This document shows positions 1 through 9,180 of a stretch of DNA of 64,000 nucleotides, in pieces. Position 1 is the stretch's first letter; every line of letters starts with the position of its first letter. The translations under genes and the position numbers were made by a program. Source of the stretch: Gyromitra esculenta. Its lineage: Eukaryota; Ascomycota; Pezizomycetes; Pezizales; Discinaceae. Below the pieces are notes generated by a model. That model was given only the letters and a program-made list of their open reading frames with translations, was not told the origin of the DNA and made no database searches. Location of the stretch: contig JBCAML010000012.1 of the NCBI GenBank assembly GCA_038503075.1, positions 992,001-1,056,000 of the forward strand, in the 5' to 3' direction.

Positions 1-1382
1 AGGCTTTTTTTTATGTTTCCGAAAGCTTAAGCAGCTGGCGTTTTTAGAGCAGAAAGAAAGACCCTGTTTATCCATGCTAGAAACTACCGTTAGAGTAGTT
101 TCCCTGAAGCGAGAGGACCCGAAAACCTTCCTTTTTTTCCTGAGAAAATCTAATATGCCGTTGAATGAAGGAGGACAACGTAGGAAACGAACCCAAACCT
201 CCCATAGTAGCCAGTCATCCAGGGCTTGATTCCGCGGAAGCCCCCACGAGCTAGAATACTGCAGATATATATTCGGGAGGTACGTGAGGCGAAACAGACA
301 TCTATATATACGTGGCTCTGACCTGATGCCTAGGCTTTAAACAGACGTCTAACAATCCTCTGTACATACATACATATACATATCCTTTACGTTTACTGAA
401 ATCTAGAAGCTAAGCTCAGTCTTAATCCCCATCTGCTCCTTTAAGCTCGTTCGCATCCTTATCTCCGTTCATGGCCGGGCGAGGCTACCAAGCCTCTGGT
501 GTGAAGGACAGATTCACACGAAGCTACCTGTACTCTACGCACATAGCCTAGTATATCTTCACGTCGCTAGGGGATGGACCACAAGAGACAAACGGAAAAC
601 GATAGACTGAGATGATACGTATATGTATACTAGTTAGGCTCTAGTTACTTAGCTAGCTGTAGGGTGTACTCGTGTGAACAAAAACTTTACTAATCTCCAT
701 ATGCATGGTGTGCAGCAACTTCTGGCATCTCTTCCCTTCTCATGCCATACCGAGGCCATAGAATGTTCGAATATATAGCATATTCTGTGTGTGCTAAACT
801 AAATACAGTGCCAGGGCAGATACCTAGGTCTATAGAGAGATGTCTGCTACGAGCCAGTCCGATATCTGTCGTTTGTATGTTGGCAAGTATGTACGTACAG
901 ATGCGTGCAAAAAAGCCGTGGGATGGTGGCTAAAATACAGCTTTTTATTAACCCACTTCCTACTAGAGCCACGTAGGTAGATGATTGTACATATGCGCGC
1001 CATGGCAGTTACGTACCTACACGATCACGTTTATACCGTACACATCTACGGTATCTATATATCAGCCATAACTAGGTCGAGTTCCTAATCGCGAGCTGCA
1101 CCAGACCTACGTGAAATTGCGCATTACTGCTTGTGTAGTGTGTGTATTCCAGGCCTATTTTGGATGGTAAGTAACAGAAAAACAGAAAAATTACAAAACA
1201 TATTTTCGCCAATCAGCAGCTGTTTGTCACACGGAGCTCCAAGTCACATAAATCTCTCTTCGTTCCAACTCGAAGTGCATGGGCAAACACCGCAGAACCA
1301 AAATTCAATCACTTCACAGCTTCCCGCTGAATCAACTCCGATAGCATCCAAAACCATAAAAAACAACAGAAGAAAAGACTAG
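1..1382. other. Gene-free stretch at the window edge
   Basis: I see no supported gene here. Short open frames exist, but none has a start context, splice signals or recognisable family features. The sequence is of mixed composition with short runs of alternating TA and a few TACATA-type microrepeats around 365-385. Confidence 0.5.
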
Positions 1383-1972
1383 CTAGAGTCGGTCACCGAG
1401 GCCCCTGAACTGAATAAGATCCCCCACTATCGTCCAAAAAATAACTTCGTGGGGAACCTTAAAGAGGGCTGTAGCAGCTAGACGATCAAACGAGCGAACT
1501 CTCAGCGGCCGCTGAGCGCTGATGGCGCGTTGGTGGTACGTGTCACCATTCCATTTAAAATAAATACCAAAAGCCGTCAGAAACTCCTGGAGCTCAAAAC
1601 GACTGGCCAGTCCCGGGGTCTCAGCGCCGTTCCAGCGACGTAGATACACCACGAGCTCGCTGTCGAACTCGACAAACCGCGTGGCCGAAAATCCAGAGAA
1701 TTCAGAAAAGTTTATCATCCCGTATGTGGAGAATTGGGGTGCGGGTGCGGCCTCGCCGGCAGGACCTGGTGGTCCCGGCGGTCCTGTGGCTCCTGAACCA
1801 AAAAAAAAAAGTCACCATAAGTAATGGCAGAGGAGGAGGAGCGGGTTCACTTTTGCATACCAGTTTCGCCCTTCTCACCTTGAGGGCCATTGTAACTTGG
1901 AGGCGGCGCGGTGGCTGCTGCAAGGGCCTGTTCGAAAGCTTCAGCGAACCCTGGGCTAGCCCACAGAGACAT
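1383..1972 (-). CDS. Small collagen-like (Gly-X-Y) protein, two exons
   Basis: Proposed model on the minus strand: exon 1 1972-1861, a 68-bp intron 1860-1793 (GTATGC...TTCAG), exon 2 1792-1383, 173 residues. The N-terminus begins MSLWASPGF and carries an Ala-rich segment. It then runs into eight consecutive Gly-X-Y triplets (about residues 30-53: GPQ GEK GET GAT GPP GPP GPA GEA) that cross the splice junction in perfect register. A second donor, GTGAGA at 1878, is also phase 1; using it would remove only GEK and GET, so it is a possible alternative site. I prefer 1860 because the bases upstream of it keep coding collagen triplets. The remaining ~120 residues have no family I recognise; they contain the stretches FVEFDSELVVYLRRW and HEVIFWTIVGD. 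There is no obvious signal peptide or membrane segment. Collagen-like tracts are uncommon in fungi, so the role is unknown. Isolated gene; nearest neighbour is a MITE 1.2 kb upstream of its start. Confidence 0.6.
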
Positions 1973-3222
1973 TATGATAGCGGTTGGGGTTCTCGGCGGC
2001 AGGGGGGGTTGAATGAAGAGATAGCGATATTAATGGAAAGACATTTGTGTTCTCCCCTCTCGAGTAGGTAGCAGTTACCCCTCACTGGCTGGAACAACGT
2101 GTCGCGCTGACCCGTGCATTTCTCCTTTGGTTGGTCGTAAGTGCAAATCATGCACACCAGACAGCCCTGATCCTGCGCGCCGCACTCAATCCCAATTGGC
2201 CATACCAACACTCTTCGCCAGTGGGTACAAAGCTTCGGCGTGGAGATAGCCCACATAGAAGCACTCACTTAGATGGTACGAAGAATTTAAAAGGGCATCA
2301 CCAGCAAAAACAGGGCCAGATGTAAAGCTCAGGGTTCGCAAAGTCTTGACATCCTACCAGTTGCAACCGTTGATAATAACCCAAATACCCGTGGACTAAG
2401 CCGGGAAACAGTAAATCGAAGGAGTAGAAAACTATGGGGATGCTGGGATGTTGAATAACATCTAGCTGCTTCGCATAACTATCTTCTACAGATATTACAG
2501 CCTCAATCCATCGGCAGTCGTGCTTAATAGAGATGAGGAGTGCTAAGACTTTTTAAACGAGACTGTACTCTACTCTACCACGATACAGGGGTGCTGAAAA
2601 CCCGTCTGAACTTAGATAAGCTAAATAGATGTTGCTATAGTTTACTAGTTCTACTGGGCAATAGGCATCGGCTTGTAGTAGGTCTACTTGATGGACTTGA
2701 AGTAGGTTTTAGGGTTTGTTTCGACACCCTAGTAGCCGTCTCGCTAGTTAGATGGTGTATCAAGACTCTTCTTACACGGCTGTACATTAACACGCCAGAG
2801 TCTGAGATCTGCTGCCCCGAAATATGAAGTGAATACCGGTGTCTCTTGTCAGCGCCAGTTGAGATATCCAAATTCTAATTTTCATCACACTACACTCGGT
2901 ATGGGGAGGCCGAAAATTAAATTTTTCCACACTACACCTTCGAAGAGCTACCAAAACACTGAATCCCGGGCAACCGAGTTTCCTAGCAACAGCCAATATT
3001 CGTACCAAGTCCCGTCAAAAAAAATCACCACATCAATTTCAGAACCGACTTATCCTTATGCAAAAGAGGTGTCAGCAATTAAGAGGGCTTGTCCCATCCG
3101 CATGCAGCGCTCGCTACAGTACCGCGTGCTATATACCAACCATAGGAACAGTATCAAGACTACATATGTAGCTATAGATAAGGCAGTTGATCCCTTCCAT
3201 ACACCCTGCTAAGCGCGCTATG
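1973..3222. other. Intergenic stretch upstream of the collagen-like gene
   Basis: No supported gene. The part next to 1972 should hold the promoter of the minus-strand collagen-like gene, but I see no clear TATA or known operator. Open frames at 2540-2827 (plus) and 2635-2871 (minus) overlap each other on opposite strands and show no family features. Confidence 0.4.
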
Positions 3223-3224
3223 TA

Positions 3225-3456
3225 CAGTGGTAATCGTTTAATGAGGCGACAGCTGCAAAGCAACGCCCAGAAATATGAGCAATTTCTCCATGCACACTAT
3301 GAAGTTCAGATATAGAAATAAGCCAAATAGGTAGTAATACAGAAAACATATCTTTGCTCCGTGTGTTTTCCTGAACTCTGTCATGGGCGTGGAGAAATTG
3401 CCCATACTGTTAGGGCGTGGTTTTGTTGCTGTCGCCTCATTAAACGATCACCACTG
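3225..3456. mobile_element. MITE, 232 bp, TA target duplication, pogo/Tc1-like ends
   Basis: The ends are inverted copies of each other over about 70 bp with a few mismatches and small gaps. The left end starts CAGTGGTAATCG and the right end read in reverse starts CAGTGGTGATCG; both continue TTTAATGAGGCGACAG. Each end is directly flanked by TA (3223-3224 and 3457-3458), the duplication expected of Tc1/mariner/pogo superfamily elements. The interior of about 90 bp has no coding capacity, so the element could only have been mobilised in trans. Confidence 0.8.
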
Positions 3457-3458
3457 TA

Positions 3459-4345
3459 GAATAAATAATTAGTGCTACATATCCCCCACTTGTCCACTAC
3501 CGGCACGTGTATAGTGTAGATATTATAAGCCCTGGCTAGCCCTTTCATCCACATTTCGATGTTGGCACGTATCGCCTGGACCAGTTCTCGAAATACCTGA
3601 ACCGGGCGTGCTCATACTTTGCGATATTAAAGTACTGGACGCACTGAGCGCGAATTCCTTCCGAGGGCGCAGGAACCTTCTAGGTGGTCGAACAGGCGAT
3701 ATAAAGAACCCCCGAGGGAGGTAGACAGCGAGAGCCATACGAGGGTGTGTGGTGTACTAGGGGTGTGCTGGAGCGGAGGGCATACGTGGTAGGTATATGA
3801 GGGCACTACTACTAAATATACAGTATGCTATGGGAATAATGTACTGGACATATGGATGCAGCTGGACGCATACAAATGCACTGGATTAGCTACAACCAAC
3901 TGCATATATCTAAATCATGTTGACTTTGCATTGGTGATCTACAGGACTTAGAAAATAATTCCTAGCCTCGAGAAACATCTGCATGTCGTAGTATTCAACC
4001 ATGACTATCGTCTCTGCGTAGCCTTATCCCTTCGCTCTAAATCCATCTGTACCTGATCTGTTAAATCTTGTTTTCCTGCGTGTAATAAGCTTAAGCGATA
4101 ACTATGTTCACCAGCATACCATTCACAATTCCTGGTTTGAAAAATAAAAAGAATCCGGTTCGGGTCTACATGCGGATTGAAATGGTGGCATTGGTTAGAG
4201 CAGAGCAATGTGTTGATCCCCGTATCTGCAGTCCACTGGTCCTTATCGGAGTTGGTGCCTGCACACATGCAATCCCACTCCCGCTCTCTGTTAAAGGCGC
4301 CTCTCCCCAGCTCAATCTTCAGTTCCTGGGAAGCAAAACGTCACG
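3459..4345. other. Intergenic region and putative promoter of the dipeptidase gene
   Basis: No supported gene between the MITE and the dipeptidase start. Opposite-strand open frames at 3523-3738 and 4005-4268 lack recognisable features. The 70 bp before 4346 are pyrimidine-rich, as is common near fungal transcription starts, but no specific site can be named. Confidence 0.35.
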
Positions 4346-5796
4346 ATGGAGAAAACCGAGTGTGAATACAAAGCCCCCGCGTCTCGCAGCACGCGAGCAG
4401 CAATCAGCCCGCCAATTCCAACCAGCACGCGAGTAACAGCCGCGCTGGTCGCGCTTACCATTGCCGGCTACGTCTTCTTCCGTTTAGCAGCCTCACCACT
4501 TCACTCATGTTCCAGCCGCCCTCAATCAATCGAGCAGCGGCGAGTCGAGCAGATCTTGAAATCCACGCCATTGATCGATGGCCATGACGACCTCCCGTTC
4601 GCAATCCGCATGCTCTACCAAAACAACATCTACAGCAGCAACTTCACGTTCGCCAGCACCCTCGAAGGCCAGGTCGACATCCCGCGGCTGCACGAGGGCC
4701 GCGTCGGCGGCACCTTCTGGAGCATCTACACACAGTGCCCAGGCACCGACAACAACTTCACCGACGCCGTCTACGCCGAGAACGTCCACGACACCCTGCA
4801 GCAGATCGACCTCGTCCACAGACTCATAGACGCGTACCCCGACGACCTCGAGCTCGCGCTGACCCCGGGTGCTGCGCGTAGAGCCCATGCGCAGGGCAAG
4901 GTTGCGAGCATGATGGGCGTGGAGGGCCTGCATATGATTGGGAACTCGGCGTCGACGCTACGACTATACTACCAGCTGGGCGTGCGGTACGCCACGCTCA
5001 ACCACAACTGCAACAACAGATACTCCGACGGAGCGCTTCCGGCAGACGAGCCTTACTGGCATGGATTGAGCCCAGACGGAGCGGACATCGTAAGGGAGAT
5101 GAACAGGCTCGGGATGATGGTCGACCTCGCGCACACGTCTAAAGAAACAATGATACACACTCTTCGTGCCTCGAGGGCTCCGGTTATATTCAGCCACTCC
5201 TCCGCGTAAGGCGCCGCATCCAGCAAACCCAATCCCTAACAGAGGAGGCACTGCTAACAACAAAAACCCAAGATACGCACTCTGCCCCCACCCCCGCAAC
5301 GTCCCCGACGACGTACTGCGCCACGTTAAACACGCCAACGGCGTCGTGATGGTGAACTTCTATCCCGAATTCGTACACTGCGGCCCCGGAAGGAAACCGA
5401 GAGACGCAACTCTCTACCATGTTGCGGACCACATTGAACATATTGGCCGTCTTATCGGGTGGGAACATGTTGGCATCGGCTCTGATTTCGATGGTAACTA
5501 TCCCCCCTCTCCCTCCCTCCCTCTCTCCCTTTCTTGAACTCGTGGAAAAAGATATGTGGAAATATGCTAACACGGGGATAGGGATTGACATTGTTCCAGC
5601 TGGCCTAGAGGATGTCTCCAAGTTCCCTGCGTTATTTGCAGAACTGCTGAGCAGGGGCGTGACGGACGAGCAGGCGAAGGGAATCGCGGGCGGTAATGTA
5701 TTGCGGGTTTGGAGCGCGGTCGAGGAGGTTGCGAAGGAGATGGCGAGGGAAGGGGTTCGGCCGTTGGAGGACGTGGTGAAGAAGATTCACTTTTAG
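4346..5796 (+). CDS. Membrane dipeptidase (renal dipeptidase family, M19), three exons
   Basis: Zinc-dependent hydrolase that cleaves dipeptides. Exons 4346-5205, 5273-5493 and 5582-5796 give 431 residues. The metal and catalytic residues of the family are all visible: H80 and D82 in DGHDD, E193 in GVEGLH, H220 in TLNHNC, H263 in LAHTS, H284 in FSHSSA, then HPRNVPDD and GSDFDG. A hydrophobic segment at about residues 31-50 follows a basic N-terminus, which suggests a signal anchor that places the enzyme outside the cytosol. Intron 1 (67 bp, GTAAGG...AAG) and intron 2 (88 bp, GTAACT...TAG) each have CTAAC close to the acceptor. The AAG acceptor of intron 1 keeps the junction FSHSSA-YALCPHPRN typical of the family; a CAG acceptor 30 bp upstream is also in frame and would add 10 residues. 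The start is the first ATG and leaves the protein slightly longer than the soluble core. Confidence 0.92.
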
Positions 5797-6904
5797 GGCT
5801 TTTTTTTTTTTGTAGGATGCGGATATCCGGGTAGGTGTTACGAAGTGTGGGGTTTAGTACCGTTTTAGTGCATATATTGGATGACCATAGGATAGGGGGC
5901 TGGTTGGGAATTAGTTGCATGGGGATTGACGAGATGAGAGCTCAGTGAATTGAGGGTTGATCATAGTTTTGGGACTGGGCAGAATGTATTCTAAGTGCGT
6001 TGTGGTGTGTTTTTTTTGTAAATCAGCAAGTATGGATACCGTGGTTATCTTCCCATCACGGCAGCCGCTGGCCTGCACTTTTGATGAAGAATCTCTGCCA
6101 TGCACAGTATCTCTATAGATGACTGATTGGCTACTGAGCCAACCTAATAGGCCAGACGCATTGCCGTCTCGCGTTACATTAGAGTAGAGAGCTTGGCAGT
6201 CAGGCCAGGAATAAGACCGTACTCGCAAATACGCAGCCCCACCACCATCTCTATCATCGTCATTACGTGTACTACATGTAGTTACCGTGTACCAGCACGA
6301 TCAGGAAGCACTCCTCATCCACGGGGAAGAGTGGAGCTCCCATCTCTGATACTGGAATTTTCATCCGTGCTCTAGTCTGCGCTCACTCTATTCTCTGCAA
6401 CTACATGTAGCGACCTTCCTTCCTTCCACCTGACGCAACCCTAGAAGCTTCGATACTCAACAACTCAACTGATTTGCATCTAACCCGCTCTCCACCAGTG
6501 TTAATACAGCTGCAGTAGACTATGTAGCGGTGATAAAGCACGCTATACTATCTACCTGGCAGGGGATACGTGATATATTACCTGATGTTGACTGTTTTAC
6601 ATGTATCAACTCTTTGCCATACGGACACCCGCTCTCTCGCAAATATTGAAATTGATATTTCCTTAATGAGGCTAAAAGCTGCAGCAGGGCTACCCTTTGG
6701 TGCTGTCTGGAATCTCGATGGCGGAGAGAGCTGGGCCGAGTGATCTCCGATGCAGCAGCTGGCAGAGTTACCCGGCCTACCGCCCCACGCCTGAAATTTC
6801 AATCCCACCATCCCCTCCAGCGCTCCATCGCGGAGCTGGGCATATCTCCAACTGCAGGACTTACTCTGCAGACACCCAATTGGACCCCCCACCAGTCCCC
6901 CACC
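5797..6904. other. Intergenic region between dipeptidase and MRP51
   Basis: No supported gene. A T-run follows the dipeptidase stop within 20 bp (from about 5801) and may belong to its 3' end. Two copies of the decamer palindrome CTACATGTAG occur at 6272-6281 and 6401-6410. The last 100 bp before 6905 are C-rich and presumably include the MRP51 leader. Confidence 0.4.
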
Positions 6905-8236
6905 ATGTCGGTCGCCAAACGCCTCTCCCCTGGCGCCTCCCTCCTCCGCCAGTCGAGGCTCATGGCCATGCCTGCGCCTGTCCCTCCACCACCACCCTAC
7001 TTTCTCACCAATCCAGACGTCTCCCCACATCCCACCGTCCAGGCAATCACCACTCCCAAATCCTCCCATTCCCGCGGAAACTGGGGCCTCAAGCGGGATC
7101 TCCCCAAAAAGACAAACTATCCGTTCCTGCGCTACACCTCCCTCGACACCCTCGAGCACTTTATGAACTACGAGTCCGCCGCCGACGACGTTATCACCCT
7201 CAAGAAGTGGCAGGAGATGGACATCCCCATCCTGAAGGGCCCGGGGATCAACCACGAGGTCTTCGTCAACAACTACGGCCTGAAAGAATCCGTCTTCGAC
7301 AGCAACATCGACGGCAATGGCGGCGAGAATTACAAGTGGCGCTACGAAGGCCCCCACCTCCCCGACGTGCCCGCGGGCGAGTTCAACCGCTACATCAAGA
7401 ACAAGATCAAACCCCGGCGCCAGGAATTCATACAGTTCGTCGCAGCGAACCTAGAATCCTACGCATCCCAAGACCAACAGTCCTCCTCCTCCTCCTCCTC
7501 CTTTGGCCTGGAGGCTCGGTCGCCATCCGAGATTCAGCGACGAGCCACAACAAAGGATCGGGAAGCGGACCTACGCGTCGCCCCCGTCCCCGCCCCCGAG
7601 ATCGATCCGGCAAATGTCGACCTCGTTGCGCTGCGAGGCGACGTTTTCCTGCTCGAGAGGCTGGTGCTCGGGTTCCTGGACATTCCGTTCTACTCGCGCC
7701 CGCACCGGACCCATCCTTCCGGCGGCCTGCACTACACGCGCTCCAGTGCTCCGGTCCGCAACGACCCGGAAAAGGGCCCATGCACAGATCGGAAACCGGT
7801 GCCGGGGCGGTCCATGAACTACTTTGCGGCCACAGGCGCGCTCATTGGTGTTGGTGGTGTCGTCGCCAAAGCAAACGACGCAGGCCGCATAGACGACACC
7901 GGCCGCGTGCACAACAACCGCACGCTTGTGCGGCAGTTTGCGCCGGGGATGGCGAAGCTCGATGCGCTCGGACGGGTCCTGCTGGAGGTGGATACGGTGA
8001 ATGAGGATGGGTCCCAGGGCAACTATGGAGGCTATCGCTCGGGCATGTACAGTAGGGCGGGAGACCCGAGCGACAAAGAGACAGCGGCGGACCTGCTGAA
8101 GAGTTATGTACCGAGGAGTTACGCAAATGTTTATAGCGAGGAGCCGCCGAGGCCGAGGGGCGTTGTTGGAGGTCGGTACAGCGGAGGACAGACGCAGGAT
8201 GTTATGGATCTGCTGAAGAGTTTTGATAGGAGATAG
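6905..8236 (+). CDS. MRP51: Mitochondrial small-subunit ribosomal protein MRP51
   Basis: Single-exon gene, 443 residues. It belongs to the fungal Mrp51 family of mitochondrial small-subunit (37S) proteins, which act in the mitochondrial matrix and are linked in yeast to translation of certain mitochondrial mRNAs. The N-terminus MSVAKRLSPGASLLRQSRL and the following GNWGLKRDLP, TLKKWQEMDIP and PAGEFNRYIKNKIKPRRQEF are the segments I recognise from the family. The basic, Arg-rich first 20 residues fit a mitochondrial targeting sequence. A run of seven serines encoded by a TCC repeat (about 7480-7502) marks a low-complexity linker. The open frame extends upstream without an ATG, so the start is set at 6905 in the good context CACCATG. 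It lies tail to tail with the mL41 gene, 251 bp apart. Confidence 0.88.
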   Translation: MSVAKRLSPGASLLRQSRLMAMPAPVPPPPPYFLTNPDVSPHPTVQAITTPKSSHSRGNWGLKRDLPKKTNYPFLRYTSLDTLEHFMNYESAADDVITLKKWQEMDIPILKGPGINHEVFVNNYGLKESVFDSNIDGNGGENYKWRYEGPHLPDVPAGEFNRYIKNKIKPRRQEFIQFVAANLESYASQDQQSSSSSSSFGLEARSPSEIQRRATTKDREADLRVAPVPAPEIDPANVDLVALRGDVFLLERLVLGFLDIPFYSRPHRTHPSGGLHYTRSSAPVRNDPEKGPCTDRKPVPGRSMNYFAATGALIGVGGVVAKANDAGRIDDTGRVHNNRTLVRQFAPGMAKLDALGRVLLEVDTVNEDGSQGNYGGYRSGMYSRAGDPSDKETAADLLKSYVPRSYANVYSEEPPRPRGVVGGRYSGGQTQDVMDLLKSFDRR

Positions 8237-8487
8237 AAGTTGTTGTCCCTCGCCTCGCCTCGCCTCTTCCTTTCTTTTATTTGTTGGGTAGAATTTGTAA
8301 ATTCTAGAGGCTGCCATTGTATATACGGTCCATGCAGCTCCCCCCCCCCCAAAAAAAAAGAACAGTATTCTATCGTGTTGTACATTTTATATCTACAATA
8401 TCGCCACAGCCATCTTCCCCCCCAGTCCAATGCTCCCAACTCAACCCCACATCCTAGCCCTCCCCTCCCCTCCCCCTCCCCACATCC
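8237..8487. other. Convergent 3' intergenic region of two mitoribosomal genes
   Basis: The two stop codons are 251 bp apart, so the 3' untranslated regions probably approach or overlap each other. The stretch contains a C10-A9 run at about 8341-8359 and C-rich microrepeats (CCCCTCCCC) at about 8460-8480. No open frame is supported. Confidence 0.5.
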
Positions 8488-8867
8488 TTAATCCTCCCCA
8501 TTCTCAACCTTCCATCTCTCCAGATACAACTCCCCACTCAGCGGACTAGTCCCCGAATACTTTAAAGCTCCCGACGTCCTCTCCATCTTGCGCGTAACAA
8601 ACGGCGTCAACTACCCTACGTCAGCAACCCTTCCCTTCCCCCATCCAATCCAATCCATTCCAGAGAGAGAGAAAAACTAACCTTAAACTCCATAAGATTA
8701 GGCACTACATACGTCCGCACCTTATTCCAATCAAGGATGTATCGACCGTGCTTGGTGTGTCGGCCCATCGAGCCCGTTCGCGTACCTTTGTAGTAGCCGC
8801 CGTTGACCTGTTTGGTCGTGAGTGCCAGGCGGCGAATCGAGCGCTGGAGGACGGCTGTGGGCTGCAT
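8488..8867 (-). CDS. MRPL27: Mitochondrial large-subunit ribosomal protein mL41 (MRPL27)
   Basis: Two exons on the minus strand, 8867-8682 and 8610-8488, separated by a 70-bp intron (GTTAGT...GGGTAG), give 102 residues. The family signature is clear: LTTKQVNGGYYKGTRTGSMG, then HTKHGRYILDWNKVRTYVVP in exon 1, and LTPFVTRKM in exon 2. The protein is a structural part of the mitochondrial large subunit. Length and the intron position after MEFK fit fungal homologues. The basic N-terminus may act as the import signal. The ATG is the last base triplet of a tandem heptamer array that forms the 5' leader, so the start is well defined; no upstream ATG lies in the array. Exon 2 is only recovered by splicing and is in phase 0. 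Confidence 0.9.
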
Positions 8868-8907
8868 GGTGTATGGTGTATGGTGTATGGTGTATGGTGT
8901 ATGGTGT
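8866..8907. repeat. Tandem heptamer array (ATGGTGT)6 at the mL41 start codon
   Basis: Six perfect units of ATGGTGT on the plus strand. Read from the mL41 gene they are ACACCAT units forming the immediate 5' leader. The last unit contributes CACC and the first two bases of the start codon, so the array both touches the coding region and creates the start context. A change in unit number would alter leader length but not the reading frame. Confidence 0.95.
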
Positions 8908-9180
8908 AGTCTTGCGCGCGCGGGGGGGTGGTGGGGTGGTGGGGGTGAGGTGTGGTTAAGGTTTAGTTTAGTTAGAGGGAAGGGTTTGTGGCCGGGGTGG
9001 GTGGGTGAGGGGTTACCCGGATGGACATGGGGGAGGGCAGCTTAGTGTGGGTTAGGGTTTGTGTGTGTGTTTGTTTTCGTTTATTGGGTGCGTTTGGGGC
9101 GTGGGGTTTGTTGGTTTGGGTGAGGGTTTGGTGAGGGTTCCGAATTGTTTAGAGGGCGGGGATGCTTTGTAGATCTGGTT
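8908..9180 (-). promoter_or_regulatory. G-rich upstream region of mL41 with a G-quadruplex-capable tract
   Basis: The plus strand here is strongly G/T-rich. Between 8922 and 8945 it has G runs of 7, 4 and 5 separated by TGGT, enough for four G-tracts with short loops. For the minus-strand mL41 gene this is the template strand just upstream of the leader. The likely role as promoter is from position only; no TATA or known factor site is recognised. Confidence 0.4.

Noticed and set aside
6740..6904. Upstream extension of the MRP51 frame by 55 codons
   Set aside because: It begins at GTG, and the family N-terminus MSVAKRLSPG starts at 6905 in good context.
9040..9060. Telomere-like TTAGGG
   Set aside because: Only a single unit in a G/T-rich stretch; no array.
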